A stretch of DNA of 64,000 nucleotides from Diploptera punctata (GCA_030220185.1 JASPKZ010004202.1:1926001-1990000), one strand, 5' to 3'; numbered from the stretch's first letter, positions 29,912 to 41,541 are shown. A program made the numbers and translations. The notes: generated from the sequence alone by a model not told the origin.

Positions 29912-30148
29912 TGTAGAAAATCAATTGAATGGCTAGACCTCACAGCATGTGACTATTGGTTGTGGGGTTATTTGAAGGAGAAGGTTTATGCCTGGAAACC
30001 CCAAGACGTCGACGTGCTGAAATTAGTGATTGAGGAAGAAATTAGAGCTATTCCTCTAAACATGTATCATAACGCAATGAATGACTTCCCAAAGTGTTGC
30101 CAATTATGTTTGGATGTAAACGGCGAACAGTTTGAAGCAATAAAGTGA
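29912..30148 (+). pseudogene. mariner-like transposase C-terminal fragment
   Basis: Frame reads DLTACDYWLWGYLKEKVYAW and ends DVNGEQFEAIK then stop. PDLxPxDFxLWGxLK with a final G.xFE is the hallmark of the third catalytic Asp region and C-terminus of many mariner-superfamily transposases in insects. Only ~70 residues remain; upstream sequence at 29613-29810 is open but not recognisable. It sits in the intron between the acidic and E2-core exons of Appl, on the opposite strand. Confidence 0.65.
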
Positions 30149-30286
30149 CTTGCTTAGTGGTGTTGTAAGTGATTTGTTTTATTCTATTGTAATTTGAAGG
30201 ATTCCCTTTCCAATGATAACATCATATTTCCTTTAATAATAATATTTTAGTCACTAAAAAGTTTATGTAAAAAAAGGTATATTTAC

Positions 30287-30639
30287 CTTAGTGACTTTTT
30301 CACGGTGCATTTCTTCAAGTCGCTGCTGTGCATCTTTGTAAGCCTGATGCTCGAGTCGTGGGTCGAAGTGTGTGAAGTAGGGATCAGGTGTTGGGACCTG
30401 TGTTGAAGAGGCAGGAGCAGCTGTGGGACTCGGATATGGTAGAGTGCTTGCCGTGCTGCTGCTAGCGTCCTCTTCCATGTAGTCATCATCTTCTTCCTCC
30501 TCTTCCTCTTCAGGGTCACCATCTTCGTCGTCCTCGTCTTCATCATTGTCATCTTCATCGCTTGCCACTTCTTCAAACATATCATCGTCCTTACTCTTCA
30601 GACTTGCCAGATCAATTGGTTTTTTAGGTTTCAAATTGT
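30287..30639 (-). CDS. Appl: Appl, internal exon: acidic region and start of E2
   Basis: Amyloid-precursor-like membrane protein, a neuronal type I receptor-like protein. This is the first exon visible in the window. It opens with two bases of a split codon after a TAG acceptor and ends at AAG|GTAAAT in phase 0. The first ~15 residues are basic and neutral. Residues ~20-60 are an almost unbroken Asp/Glu run, followed by a Ser/Thr/Pro-rich linker. The last ~35 residues (PYFTHFDPRLEHQAYKDAQ and following) are the first helix of the E2 domain, as in APP-family proteins. The upstream exons with signal peptide and E1 are not in the window. A second long frame on this strand is only a shadow of the acidic run. 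The assignment is secure because the next exon continues E2 in phase. Confidence 0.95.
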
Positions 30640-30788
30640 CTACAAACAAGAAATAATTTTTATATATCTCTTATTAAAAGTAAATGTATTATCACAAAAT
30701 TAAACTAGAAATTACATTTTAAAGCATCTATTATAATAATATTTTTGTTTACCCATTTGTGTTAAATGTTGGTATAATGCTAAATTAA

Positions 30789-31741
30789 GGAGGGTGATGG
30801 GTGAAATTTCTATTTTCTACATTTTTTGAGCTACAGACTTGAGTTTTTGTACAAACATTCACTGTATGATACATAATGACGTGTTTAAGTTTCATTCTTG
30901 TGAGACATTTATTTTATGAGTTATTAAATGTTATATTTTTAAAAAATTGCATTTATTATAATTAAATGAGTTCCACAATTTTTTGGTAAAATGTCTGATT
31001 CTTTTTTACAAGGCCCCTAAAATATTTAGAAAAACACCATGCATTAGAATTCTTATTATCTTTTCCTCGTTTTTTATATATCTTGTACATATTATATATT
31101 TAATTCGTTAAATTTAGAGTGAATCAAAATACATTATAAATATTAATTGTATTGTATTCATAACTTGTAATCGTTTATATATATATTGTAATTTAGATTT
31201 AAGACTATTTTTTTGTTTGTATTTTTTTAAACCTGGTTGAGTGGTAGACAAGGCCTTAAGGCCTTAACTCTGCCAGGTAAAATAAAGTTATTATTATTAT
31301 TATTATGTGAATACAAAGGAAGAAAAAAAGTTGTACCTCATGTGCAGAATTACAAAAAAAAAATTAATAATTGCATACATTTAATTTTTTATTTCTTAAA
31401 ATATTACTTCAATCATGAAACCCATGCACTACTTTGTTACCCATTGTTTTTAGGACATGCAGTAAAAATGTGAACCTTTTAGGACAAAATTTCTGAATTC
31501 CATTCAATTTTGAATGTACAAAAATGCAGTGAAAAAACAAGTTTAAAGATTTGCATGCAGGTAGTATTTAACTGGCGCAGCCTTCTTTTAACTCTGACGT
31601 AATTTAGGGCACTTAGAAGCACCATAGGTCTCTGAAACTTTGCCAACATATACATTAGAGTACAGGCTATTTTTTAGTACAAAAAACAAAAAATGCTAAT
31701 TTTGATCTCAAATGGTCAATTTTTCACCCATCACCCCCCCC
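30789..31741. mobile_element. TTAA-flanked inverted-repeat DNA element
   Basis: TTAA at 30785-30788 and 31742-31745. Ends GGAGGGTGATGGGTGAAA and TTTCACCCATCACCCCCCCC are inverted. No transposase frame seen. Contains a second repeat near 31220-31300 (TGCCAGGTAAAATAAAGTTA plus ATT tract). Confidence 0.75.
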
Positions 31742-31814
31742 TTAATATTACCCAAAACTTTTAAGATGCAATGAGAAATGGGGACTGAATATAAATTTAC
31801 AAAAAACAGAATAT

Positions 31815-32580
31815 ATGTGTTTGGAAAAGGTTGTGGATGACCTCATACTTGAAACATTGGAAAATAAAGAAATTGTGAAATTTTTAAATATCTTGGGTCA
31901 ATAATTACAAGTTCAGGTAGCTGTGAGAGAGATGTACAAACTAAAATTGCAATGGCAAAAAATTCAACTAAGACATTACATGGAATAATTTGGAACAAAA
32001 ATATTACAAAGAAAACTAAAATGAAAATTTATAAGAGCATAATAAGAATATTTTGTCATATGGAAGTGAAACTTGGCTTTTGATGGAATTATAAAAGAAT
32101 AAAATTAGAACAGTTGAATTTGATTACCTAAGAATAAGTCTTCAAAAAAACAAGACAGGATAAAATAAGAATGAATTCCTTTGGAGAGAAATAAATGTCA
32201 CCACATCTGTTGTTAAGAGGATTGAAAATCAAACTCTTAAATGGTATGGCCATGTACAAAGAATGGAAAATAAAAGATGGCTAAAGAATATAATAATAAT
32301 AATAATAATGATTTATTTTAGCTGGCAGAGTTAAGGCCATAAGGCCTTCTCTTCCACTCAACCAGCGAAAAGTAAAAGTATACAAAAATTATGTACATAT
32401 TACAATTTATACCAATAGTCACCCACTGGAAGAAATAAATGTGGCAGACCAAGATGGAAATGGAAAACCTATGTCTGAACTATAATGGATGATAGGAATT
32501 TGGAAGTAGGAGATTGGAATGATAGAAATAAATGGAAACTGAAGACAGCAAACCTATAAGTGGGTGAAAGCCGAAGAAGA
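31815..32580 (+). pseudogene. LINE-B RT tail, with internal insertion
   Basis: Translated in shifting frames: KIKMKIYKSIIR, YGSETWLL, KNKIRTVEFDYLR, NEFLWREINVTTSVVKRIEN, QTLKWYGHVQRMENK, then GRNKCGRPRWKWKT. This is the C-terminal tail of an RTE-like LINE ORF2. Stops and frameshifts make it dead. A ~130-bp repeat (32287-32420, ATAAT tract then CTGGCAGAGTTAAGGCC) is inserted in it. Confidence 0.7.
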
Positions 32581-32772
32581 TGCAATTGAATTTTTCACTG
32601 TGGTCCGTTTCAGAAGCCGTACATTCATCCAAGGTTTAATTATAAGACCTAAACCTGACTCGAACTTATCATTCCTTGGTAATGGCATGTGGGATCATGA
32701 CAAAACGTCACAATTAGTGGCCAGAGACCGATCTTGAATCCATGACGTGGAAAACCCAAGAAAACTTTTTTA

Positions 32773-32812
32773 ATCATATATATATATATATATATACTGT
32801 ATATATATCAGC
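32773..32812. repeat. TA microsatellite
   Basis: Two nearby runs of alternating TA separated by CTG. Confidence 0.8.
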
Positions 32813-33264
32813 ATTCACCATCTAAATAATACTTCGGTTGCCTGCTAGAATTCTCGAGGCGATGTGCTGATCACATGTCATTCGTGAACATCTATAGGGA
32901 AATAAGCGTGACTAAATTAACTCGTTAAGAAACTACCACTAGGGAACACCCATGTCCCTACGCGTACACTACCACTTTAGTGGATTTTATTACCATCTGG
33001 AAAAATTGCCAATCTTCAACTTTGCCCATTTTTAACTCATTCTGTTGGAACTGTAAATACTGTTTTTTTTTTTCAAATGCCCCAGGTTTGTCTCTCGACA
33101 TTCCTGGTTTCTCTTCTGGCATGGAGTACTTGTAACCCACTTCTGAGGTTGGGGCGCCTGGAAGGTGGGGTTACGTTGCCCCGATGATATGATGGGTGAT
33201 GATAATGGTGCGCCAGGAGAGTCCCTAATCCTAAGCTTAACCTAAGATGAATATGAATGATGAT

Positions 33265-33450
33265 GATTGCGATGGCCATATGATTTCGGGGACCGTTTGG
33301 GCCTTAAAGTTTTCCTGACATTTGTCTTACAGGTGAGGAAAAAACCCGATAAAAACCTTACCCAGAAAAACTGTCCCGACCGGGGATCGAACCCGGGCCC
33401 GCTGCGTGACAAGGCAGCACGCTACCCCGAGACCACAGCGTTGGACTTAT
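33265..33450 (-). mobile_element. SINE-4 copy
   Basis: Minus strand: GCTGTGGTCTCGGGGTAGCG head, GGGTTCGATCCCCGGTCGG B box, then a tail reading ACCTGTAAGACAAATGTCAGG. Matches the split copy at 20.8-21.2 kb. Confidence 0.8.
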
Positions 33451-33689
33451 TTGAAATATATTACGTAGCTTTTTCGTAAATACATATATGTGCGCGCATT
33501 TCGTTGGCGCAAGAGGAAATGTAAAATTGACATAACTTGTACGAAAGTAAGGTATTGCAAATGAGCTAACTTGGTGGTCTGTGAAGTACAGGAAGACGCG
33601 TAGTGCACGCACCTGCACGTACAAGGCAGAGGATGGTACTTCCCGGAAGCAACACATTCCGCCATATTATAGACCTACAGGATTTTGGT

Positions 33690-33812
33690 TGCTGTTAAAA
33701 AAAATGTCGCGACAGGCCAATGGCCGAAATTCCATGAGAAAATTTCTTCGCCCATGGAGATCCGAACCAGCGCATCAAGTCCTGTAGCTCTGCGCCAAGC
33801 CATTTTGCCTTA
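33690..33812 (-). mobile_element. SINE-2 head fragment
   Basis: Minus strand: GGCAAAATGGCTTGGCGCAG, GGTTCGGATCTCCATGGG and GAAATTTTCTCATGGAATTT match the 5' half of SINE-2. Confidence 0.7.
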
Positions 33813-33856
33813 AGATAGAGGTCAAATTCTCTATCTATCTACCTTAGGTTTTTTTA

Positions 33857-34460
33857 CAGCTGCTGCCGTCTTCCCGCGCCAAACCTACAAAGCCTACGAT
33901 CTTGGGCATCTTCAATGCTTAGCTCTCTTGCTTGCATTACTGTCTTCATGTTTTCCTTCCATGTTAACTTTGGTCTCCCTCTTTTCTTCTTTCTGGTCGG
34001 ATGCCATTGATATAGTTGCTTTGGCCATCGCCCATCTCCCATTCTTAAAACATGTTCTGACCACTGTAATTCCTTCTCCTCAATTCTTTCAATTATGTTT
34101 TCTTCTCCTTCCATTATGTTTCTAATTTCCTTATTTGTGACATGTTCTAATCTAGACTTTCTGGCACTTCTGCGTAAATAATCCATTTCTAGAGCTATTA
34201 GTCTATTCTTATTGATTGTACATACCTCACTTCCATACATTGCAACAGATTCCACCAATGTTTTAGCAATATTTTTTTTTTGTGTCTTTCCAAATATGCT
34301 TATCCGACCATATGGAATTTAATGATGATATTATTTTGCTACTCAATTCAATTCTATGTTTTATATTCTCTTTGCTTATACCTTCAATGTTATCCATAAT
34401 TATTCCCAAATATTTAGTTTGTTTCACTTGCTTTATTTGGATTCCTTCCTCCAATATGAA
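33857..34460 (-). pseudogene. LINE-C RT tail, frameshifted
   Basis: Minus-strand frames 34454-34263 (VKQTKYLGIIMDN ... IKHRIELSSKIISSLNSIW) and 34258-33854 (AMYGSEVCTINKNRLIALEM, WSEHVLRMGDGRWPKQLYQW, KRGRPKLTWKENM) are adjoining halves of one LINE ORF2 C-terminus split by a frameshift at ~34260. YLG.I, YGSE.W-like, W..H..RM and GRP motifs place it with RTE-like LINEs, different from LINE-A and LINE-B. Confidence 0.75.
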
Positions 34461-35021
34461 ATGTTCTCTTTCATTGCTATTTACTGCCAGATATTCTGTC
34501 AGAATTTAATGAAAATATCCATCCACCCGGATCTGAACCCGCAAAACTTGGATCCATAGGTGAATGTTATAGCCATTTGAAATGACCGAGAACTTCGTCG
34601 CAATAGGATATTATTTTCTGTTATGTTACTAAGTTCAGAGCTAAGAAGAGGGGGTGGAGGCTCGTTTTCATATCACGATTTCTATGCAGAGTACGGATAA
34701 TTTTTCATGACATTTGTAGTGCTGTGGTATGGCAGAGAGCCAACACATCTGCAACTATTGTAGCGTCCATGTCATTTCCTATTCTCGCATTTCCAACTCC
34801 CAGACTCAATGTTATTTGTACTTGTGATAGCTTTGTAACCAAAGGGCTGCTTTTCATACGTTTTAAATCCGTGACTCACTTTTTATTCTCTCTCAATGCC
34901 TCAGGCTGTCATTTCGACATTACTGGTTTTCTCTCCTGGCATTGGCGTAATTGTAACTCACTTCTAAGGTTGGGGCGCCTGGAAGGCGCGATTACGTCTG
35001 CCTCGATGATATGATAGTGAA

Positions 35022-35432
35022 CTGTATTGTATTGTAAGCCCATGCTTTCCCTTTACAGAGATTTAGGCGCTCTCCCCCTACAGGGAATAATTTGAACCAT
35101 ACTAATTTAGTTACACTTGTTTTCGTATAGATGTCATTTTTGAGTGGTCCGTGGTCAGCGTTCCGCCTCATACTGACATCTAGGAAACCAAGATGGTATT
35201 AGGACGGGAAAATTCGGTAAATTTTGCTTAGAGGCCTTTTCATTCAGGCTTAAGGATTTTTTACGAGCCTCAAAATCTTCAGACTCGGGACCCACGGTTT
35301 AAAGTCCCTCCCGGAGGACTTTCTCCTTGGATTTTTCCGTCCTAAAAAAATCCATCGACCCCGGCCGGGTTTAAACCCGCGAACCTCTGGACCAGAGGCA
35401 AGGAGCATAACCACTAGTCCACCGCGGCCGAT
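35022..35432 (-). mobile_element. SINE-1, full copy with 12-bp target duplication
   Basis: TATGATAGTGAA at 35010-35021 and 35433-35444. Minus strand: GCGGTGGACTAGTGGTTATG (A box), GGTTCGCGGGTTTAAACCC (B box), a long body, and a TACAATACAA-type end. Confidence 0.9.
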
Positions 35433-35444
35433 TATGATAGTGAA

Positions 35445-36185
35445 TTACAGTTCATGAAGTCCCGGTCAAACCATATTAATTTTTTCATTAAAGAGAATTA
35501 TTCCTGTGGTTGCCCAGGGTCTGGAATTTAGGTTAAGAACTCTCCTGGCGCTTCATTATCATTTATCACCCATCATATCATCGGGGTAACGTAACTCCAC
35601 CTTCCAGGTGTCCCAACCTAAGAAATGGATTACAATTCCGCCAATGTCAGGGGAGAAAACAAGAAATGTCATAAAAGACAACCTGGTGGCATTAAAAAAA
35701 TCATCACTTTGTTCAATACAAGTGCAAACCTTTACATTTATTCCGAACACTTTAATTCTTAAGTTTATATATATATTGGAATTATTGTTTTGTTTTGTTT
35801 CCGAAAATTGCATTATCATAATGGCAGTTTCCAAAGTAATACTATTTTTTTTTCTATTAGGCCTATCACATAGCTTATGGGCATGGTTATTAATTATTAT
35901 TATCCGATACACAGCATTTTAAATCAAATTGCATTTGCTTACGAGTTTAATGTCGCCTATTCTTGTCATGGTGTCCATCGCGACACGGTGTGAATCTCAC
36001 AGGTTGTACTCGGGAATTCAGTTGGAGATATAGACCACTTTTCATGTCGGAAAATTCGTTAACAACACATCTCTATAGCAAGACCAATTTTGACTTCCTG
36101 TTCGGAAAAAAAAAAGCTAAATTTTCATGACAAAAAAAAAACTATCGACCTTGGTAAATAGCAAACACGTGACTCTCGGACGCAT
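35445..36185. other. Unassigned sequence
   Basis: Some segments (CACCCATCATATCATCGGGG near 35570) recur near 33180 and 34990, so part is dispersed repeat. No coding signal. Confidence 0.3.
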
Positions 36186-36189
36186 CTTA

Positions 36190-36304
36190 GGGCGGAATTC
36201 ATAAAACCATCTTTATGCAAAGAGCGACTCTTTCCCCCTTTCTACGTCATAGAGAGGGGGAAAGAGTCGCTCTTTTCATAAAGATGGTTTCAAGAATTCC
36301 GACC
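36190..36304. mobile_element. Palindromic MITE, 115 bp, TTA target
   Basis: TTA at 36187-36189 and 36305-36307. Ends GGGCGGAATTCATAAAACC and GGTTTCAAGAATTCCGACC. Arms are complementary over ~50 bp (AGAGCGACTCTTTCCCCC). Confidence 0.8.
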
Positions 36305-36544
36305 TTAAATAGCATTTTTCACGGCTGATTAGTGGCGTGTGGTTGAGATACCGGTAGTAATGGAACTATCACATTACCCATGCCACTATTTACAAATATA
36401 AATTCTGCAGAAATGGATTTTTGGAGGCGTTCAGCTGGAATTTCTATACGAAATAAAATGAGAAACAGTGTAATTAAATAAAAGAGCAATGTTGAAACTT
36501 CAATTGTGAATTACATAAAAAAACAAACAATAAAATAGTATGGT

Positions 36545-36725
36545 CATGAAAAAAAAAAGAATGACAGAAGACAGATTCCCAAGAAGAATTCTAGAATGGG
36601 TGCCACTTGGTAGAAGAAGAAGAGGACGGCCAAAAATAACGTGGATTGGTGGTGTTTTGAGCAGCATGAGGGGGAAAAGGATTGGAATGATAGAGAGATG
36701 CGGAGGATAACGACAATAGATTAAT
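36545..36725 (+). pseudogene. LINE tail fragment
   Basis: MTEDRFPRRILEWVPLGRRR followed by RGRPKITWIGGV is a diverged RTE-like ORF2 tail. Confidence 0.5.
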
Positions 36726-36751
36726 TGGGCGTAGGAAGATGTTGTGAAACA

Positions 36752-36925
36752 AACTAACTCACTGGTACTATCGAACCCGTAGGTTCATGGCCGCCCGGAC
36801 GTTAACCTGGGTTCCCTGAAGTAGTCTCCGCCCGGAAAACCGAATGGAGGACTATTTGACCTCCGGAAAATTTTACTCCAGTGGAACACATGTCCGCATT
36901 TCTTGACGGTTGTATTTTTAAGGTA
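36752..36925 (-). mobile_element. LINE-A end joined to SINE-5 fragment
   Basis: ACTCACTGGTACTATCGAAC and TAGGTTCATGGCCGC are the LINE-A 3' end; from ~36803 the sequence is SINE-5 in reverse (CCTGAAGTAGTCTCCGCCC, TTTCTTGACGGTTG). Confidence 0.6.
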
Positions 36926-37087
36926 AACTAAATGATCAAATAAAAGTTTATGATACAATTATGCGTAATTTGTAATTTGTTAGACATTCTCTAGTTTTTT
37001 ATTTCATAAATAAATGCGTATTGTTCCACTTTTTAGGTCCTAGAAATCTGTCCCACAGCGTGTATATTGCATATTATTTTATTAGTG

Positions 37088-37245
37088 TAAAGTGATCCCA
37101 CTGCAGGCCCTTGGGGTAGTAAGAGGTTAAGGCTCCCACTCTTTCTGGACAATCGGCACTTGATGTCAGCCGGGTTGTAAGCCCTGCCTTTACCCCCAGA
37201 ACAAGCGTCTGGTACTCATTTCCGTTAGAGGCTGAGTCATACCTT
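37088..37245 (-). mobile_element. SINE-3 fragment
   Basis: AAAGTGATCCCACTGCAGG, GTTAAGGCTCCCACTCTTTC, TAGAGGCTGAGTCATACC. Confidence 0.6.
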
Positions 37246-37319
37246 TGCAAATATTAAAAGAGTCCAGTATTTTATATTAAATTTATCGCTTATCACTCAA
37301 TGACAAATTAAATTTGATT

Positions 37320-37380
37320 TTTGAAGAGAAAAATATAAGCCTAAATCGGGATTTGGACCCAATATCTCGGGTTCTGTACA
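37320..37380 (-). repeat. tRNA-like repeat, copy 7 (head fragment)
   Basis: GATATTGGGTCCAAATCCCG on the minus strand with the TTTTTCTCTTCAAAAATC tail. Confidence 0.55.
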
Positions 37381-37399
37381 GCAGTGTTTTAACAATTTA

Positions 37400-37506
37400 G
37401 GGCCGGTTTCACCAAGAGAGGTAACTGTATTACGCCAGTTTAAGCTATGCATTATACACGGGGAAAACTGGCGTAATACAGTTACCTCTCTTGGTGAAAC
37501 TGACTC
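37400..37506. mobile_element. Palindromic MITE, 107 bp, Harbinger-like
   Basis: TTA at 37397-37399 and 37507-37509. Ends GGGCCGGTTTCACCAAGAG and its near-complement. Same length as the copy at 39126. Confidence 0.8.
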
Positions 37507-37709
37507 TTAAGCTATTAGGCATCTCGATTTAAACATAGATCTTTCTCTAAAGGTACGTACACATATGGGCGCCGCGAACACGAACGGCGAACCTCCTGCG
37601 ATCCATAGGAAACCCACAAACCTTCAGTAGACATTTTGCAGAGCAGGTGTAACCAACCATGTCTATTCCCTTTCCGTTCTCCCGCTTGTCCTGCATTCTT
37701 TCCCAAAAA

Positions 37710-38635
37710 TAGGGACTTTTTTTAAAAAATGCCGCGGGACGCGGGACAAATTGTTAAAAATCGGGACGTCTGGTCACGCTTATTACTTAATACATCTCAT
37801 AACTTTATTTATACTTTTTCAAATATTATAGCATTAAAGGAATTAAAAAATATATATGATTTGTATATATATGTTTAAAATTATTAAGAAACTATCGCAC
37901 CATAACATGGCCTTAATTTTTAATAAAGATGTATATGATTATTATACTAGAGGTTGTACTTTATTGCACAAAGATACCAGTTTCTAAAAAAAAAAAAAAG
38001 TATAAAAGGGATTCGTTATGCATTAATCAACCATTACAATAACTTACCTATTGAATATCAACATTTCACGAATGTTAAACATTTTTCTAATTGTATTAAA
38101 ATATATTTTTTCTCATTGCTTTCTTAGTTAATTTTGTTAATTTTATTATTATTAATATTATCCTGTTTAAATATTGTATTTTATATATATATATATATTG
38201 TACATCTATAGTAGTTTGTATTACTTAAACTTATGCCTGAATTTGTTTTCTTGTTTTTATTGTTAATTGTTTTATGGCCATTATTTTTTGTATATTGCCC
38301 CTTAACATGAGCAATCTTGCTCTTTGGAGTCTTTGAAGAAATAAATAAATAATTAGTAATAAATGTGTTTATATATTGTATTGTTTTGTGATACTTCATA
38401 CATAATATTATGAAATGAACGTCTTAAATAAATAATGTTTTCTAAATAATTCTAATTTATTCATACAATTACAGTACATACGAAAAAAAAAAACACATAA
38501 CATTGAAAAAACAGGCATCTCCTTTCAATGATTTTTTAAAAATGATCCTTATGTTGAGGATCCCACAATAATTGCTTGCTTCTATAAATATCAGTAAGTT
38601 TTAACATGTTTTCCTCTGACCACTCCATACTCAAA
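37710..38635. other. AT-rich spacer, nothing recognised
   Basis: Contains AT-rich tracts and no supported gene. Confidence 0.35.
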
Positions 38636-38949
38636 TAATAGGTGCGCACCGAAAAGAACGGACCTCTCAGGTACCCGTCCAAATCTAAACAGCGAACCAT
38701 CAAAGTGTTCGTGGAAAAAACCGACAATGAGTGGATCGTGGTGCGAGACGCGCGCGCCATTCGCGCGCACCTTAAAACCCCGTCCAAATCTGACGAACAT
38801 GGTGGGTGCGCGTGCGCCGCGCAAGTGTGTACGTACCTTTATACTAATACGATTCCCGTGCGACAGGTAGCAGTGAACTTTTGTTCCACTAACGCCATCT
38901 AGCGCTCTCTTAAATATTACATTTCTAGCAAGTAAAGCTAATATTCGAT

Positions 38950-39125
38950 ACTTAATATTAAATTTATCACTTCTCACTCAATGACAAATTAAATTTGATT
39001 TTTGAAGAGAAAAATATATGCCTAAATCGGGATGTGAACCCAATATCTCTGGATTATATGCCTATATTTTATCTTAAAAAAAAATTAATTTGTCATTGAG
39101 TGATAAGTGATAAATTTAATATTAA
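38950..39125 (-). repeat. tRNA-like repeat with inverted tails, copy 8
   Basis: Minus-strand head with GGGTTCACATCCCG box; inverted tails 38950-38989 and 39085-39125 (TTTGTCATTGAGTGA and complement). Same architecture as copy 2. Confidence 0.65.
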
Positions 39126-39232
39126 GGGCCGGTTTCACCAACAGAGGTAACAGTATTACGCCAGTTTTCCCCGTGTATAATGCATAGCTTAAACTGGCGT
39201 AATGCAGTTACCTCTGTTGGTGAAACCGACCC
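39126..39232. mobile_element. Palindromic MITE, 107 bp, Harbinger-like
   Basis: TAA at 39123-39125 and 39233-39235. Ends GGGCCGGTTTCACCAACAG and complement; central 20 bp is inverted relative to the 37400 copy. Confidence 0.85.
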
Positions 39233-39295
39233 TAAACATCGAATATTAGCTTTACTTTCCAGAAATGTAATGTGTTGATTTCCATTTTAAAGTGC

Positions 39296-40978
39296 TCTTA
39301 TTTAAGAGACCGCTAGAGGATATGATTGCAGATTCCAAGAGTATATTAAATAGATGGAAAAGTTATTTTAATCAGCTATTAAATGTACATACAGAACAGG
39401 ACATTGAGGAGGATAAGTTACAGACAGCAGAAATGCTAGTCGCAGAGCCAAGTGCATTAGAGGTTGAAATGGCGATTGAAAAATTGAAGATGTATAAAGC
39501 ATCAGGTTCAGATGAGATCCCAGCAGAACTGATAAAATCAGGGGGAGAAAAATTGATGGACAAGATACGCTGGTTGCTTACTATGATTTGGGAAAAAGAA
39601 GATCTTCCAGATGAATGGAAGGAATCAATTATCATACCAATTTATAAGAAAGGAGATAAAACTGATTGCAACAACTATAGGGGCATCTCATTACTTTCAA
39701 CTTCGTACAAAATTCTAACAAATATATTAGTAAGCAGACTTACTCCCTATATTGATGACATTCTAGGAGATCATCAATGTGCATTTAGAAGAAACAGGTC
39801 TAACAACAGATCAGATTTTTAGTATAAGACAGATTTTAGAAAAGAAATGGGAATATAATGGTACTGTACATCAACTATATGTAGACTTCAAAAAAGCATA
39901 TGATTCAATTAAGAGGGAGAAGTTATATAGTATCCTGCTGGAGTTCGGAATTCCTAAAAAGTTAGTTAGACTTATACGAATGTGTCTAAATGGCTCAAAT
40001 AGTAGGGTGCGTGTAGGCAAACAGTTTTCAGACACTTTTGAAATCCAGAATGGGTTGAAGCAAGGAGATGCACTATCTCCTCTACTATTTAATTTTGTAC
40101 TAGAGCATGCCATTAAATCTTTAGAGAATGAGGAAGGCCTACAACTGAATGGTATTAATAAGCTGTTAGTTTATGCTGATGATGTAGTACTACTGGCCGA
40201 TAGCGAGGAGATACTAAAGGCCAACACGCACACACTATTGAGTAACACTAAGAAATTAGGACTGGAAGTAAATATCAGTAAAACTAAATATATGGTCACA
40301 CATAGAAATACATTATATAATGGAAATGGACAGCTAATGACAAATGAGGGAAATTTTGAGGAATTGGCTGAATTCAAATACCTAGGAACAATAATCACAA
40401 ATAGGAATGAGATGCACAAAGAAATTAAACATAGGCTCAATTCTGGAAATGCATGCTATTATGCATTGCAGAGACTTTTGATGTCCCAACTCCTTTCAAA
40501 AAACGTTAAGCTGAAAATATATAAAACTATTATTCTACCAGTTATATTATATGGGTGCGAAACATGGACTCTTACTTTAAGGGAGGAAAGGAGATTACGA
40601 GTATTTGAGAATAAAGTTCTTAGGAAAATTTTTGGACCAAAGAGAGATGAACAGACAGGTGAATGGAGAAGACTACATAACAATGAACTACATGGTCTTT
40701 ATAGGAAGCCAGATATAATAAGAACAGTTAAGTCCCGTAGACTGCGATGGGCAGGACATGTTGCACGTATGGGGAATGAAAGACGTGCATGGAAACTTCT
40801 TGTAGGAAAGCCAGAAGGAAAACGCCCAGTTGGTAGACCAAGAATGAGGTGGGAGAACAACATTAACTATGATTTGAGGGAAGTAGATTATACAGGGAAT
40901 GACTGGAAAGCATTAGCTCAGGATAGGGATGTGTGGAGAGCTTATGTCCGTGCGGCCATGAACCTACGGGTTCGATAG
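39296..40978 (+). pseudogene. LINE-A ORF2: reverse transcriptase, frameshifted
   Basis: Non-LTR retrotransposon reverse transcriptase that would copy its own RNA at a nicked target. Frame one (to 39822) shows KASGSDEIPAELIKSGGE and IPIYKKGDKTDCNNYRGISL, RT motifs 1-2. A frameshift near 39800 leads into frame two (from 39779) with LYVDFKKAYDSIKREKLY, GLKQGDALSPLLFNFVLEHA, and LLVYADDVVLLAD holding the catalytic YADD. The tail has KYLGTIITNR, YGCETWTLTLREERRL, RLRWAGHVARMGNER and GKRPVGRPRMRWENNINYD. Motif pattern is RTE-like by my recollection. The endonuclease is missing (5' truncation). Only one frameshift, so it is a fairly young copy. Confidence 0.88.
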
Positions 40979-41008
40979 TGCCAGTGAGTAAGTAAGTAAG
41001 TAAGTAAG
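39296..41008 (+). mobile_element. LINE-A, longest copy, 5'-truncated
   Basis: Starts inside ORF2, includes the RT domain and C-terminal tail, then a 3' end GGTTCGATAGTGCCAGTGAG followed by a TAAG repeat. All other LINE-A fragments in the window match its tail. Confidence 0.9.
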
Positions 41009-41094
41009 CTAGATGACGTTAGTGGAACAAAAATCCACTGCTACCTCGCGCCGGAAATCGTATTAGTATAACAGAAAAATCTATGTTTAAATCG

Positions 41095-41200
41095 TGATGC
41101 CTAATAGCTTAAAACGTTAAAGCACTGGTGTACAGTACCAGAGATATTGGGTTCAAATCCCGATTTAGGCATATATTTTTCTCTTCGAAAATCAAAAGAA
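41095..41200 (+). repeat. tRNA-like repeat, copy 9
   Basis: TGGGTTCAAATCCCGATTTAGGC with a TATTTTTCTCTTCGAAAATC tail. Confidence 0.6.
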
Positions 41201-41541
41201 CCCGGGGAAAATCTTCGCGAATTTACTTTGGAAATCGCCCTACGATGACATAAACTAACTGAGGACATAACACCAGTATCAACGACGACGCAAAATAACA
41301 AGCAAGAAGACACTTGAAATGAACTGTAAATCCCTTATTGAATGAATAATTTATTATTCCAGCCCACATAAATAATAAAGCCTTCCACTGAATATCGCCG
41401 TAGCTTAAGGCAAATACCATTAAATTTACATGGATTGTCGATATAGTAGAGACCGCCGCGGTCAGCCTCTCATGACTTGCCGGTCAAAGCGATGGCCACT
41501 GTGATTTAAAAACAACACACACAAGCTATAACAATTAAAAC

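Larger units (their letters stand above)
10194..30639 (-). other. Appl: Appl gene, 3' portion (seven exons, partial)
   Basis: Exons 30639-30287, 26232-25978, 24013-23823, 19885-19725, 18438-18185, 16135-15989 and 10304-10194 total 1472 nt. They splice in frame with no stop until the final TAA, giving 489 residues after a leading split codon. All introns are GT-AG on the minus strand. Six introns in 20 kb are packed with repeats. No other host exon was recognised between 30640 and 64000. Confidence 0.95.
38840..41075. repeat. Inverted repeat pair enclosing nested elements
   Basis: 38840-38910 (TACTAATACGATTCCCGTGC ... TTTTGTTCCACTAACG) is the inverse of 41010-41072. Within it lie a second palindrome (38905-39085 against 39083-39290), a MITE, a tRNA-like repeat and the long LINE-A copy. 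Confidence 0.6.

Noticed and set aside
30283..30585. Lys/Met-rich 100-residue frame on the minus strand
   Set aside because: Out-of-frame shadow of the Appl acidic exon.
33073..33279. Frame with His/Ile-rich start
   Set aside because: Arises from a GATGAT-type low-complexity tract beside a SINE.
38591..38977. 128-residue minus-strand frame and its overlapping partners
   Set aside because: Overlapping frames on both strands in a GC-richer repeat; no family pattern and no splice context.
40982..41010. Telomere-like repeat
   Set aside because: The repeat is TAAG, the 3' tail of LINE-A, not TTAGG.
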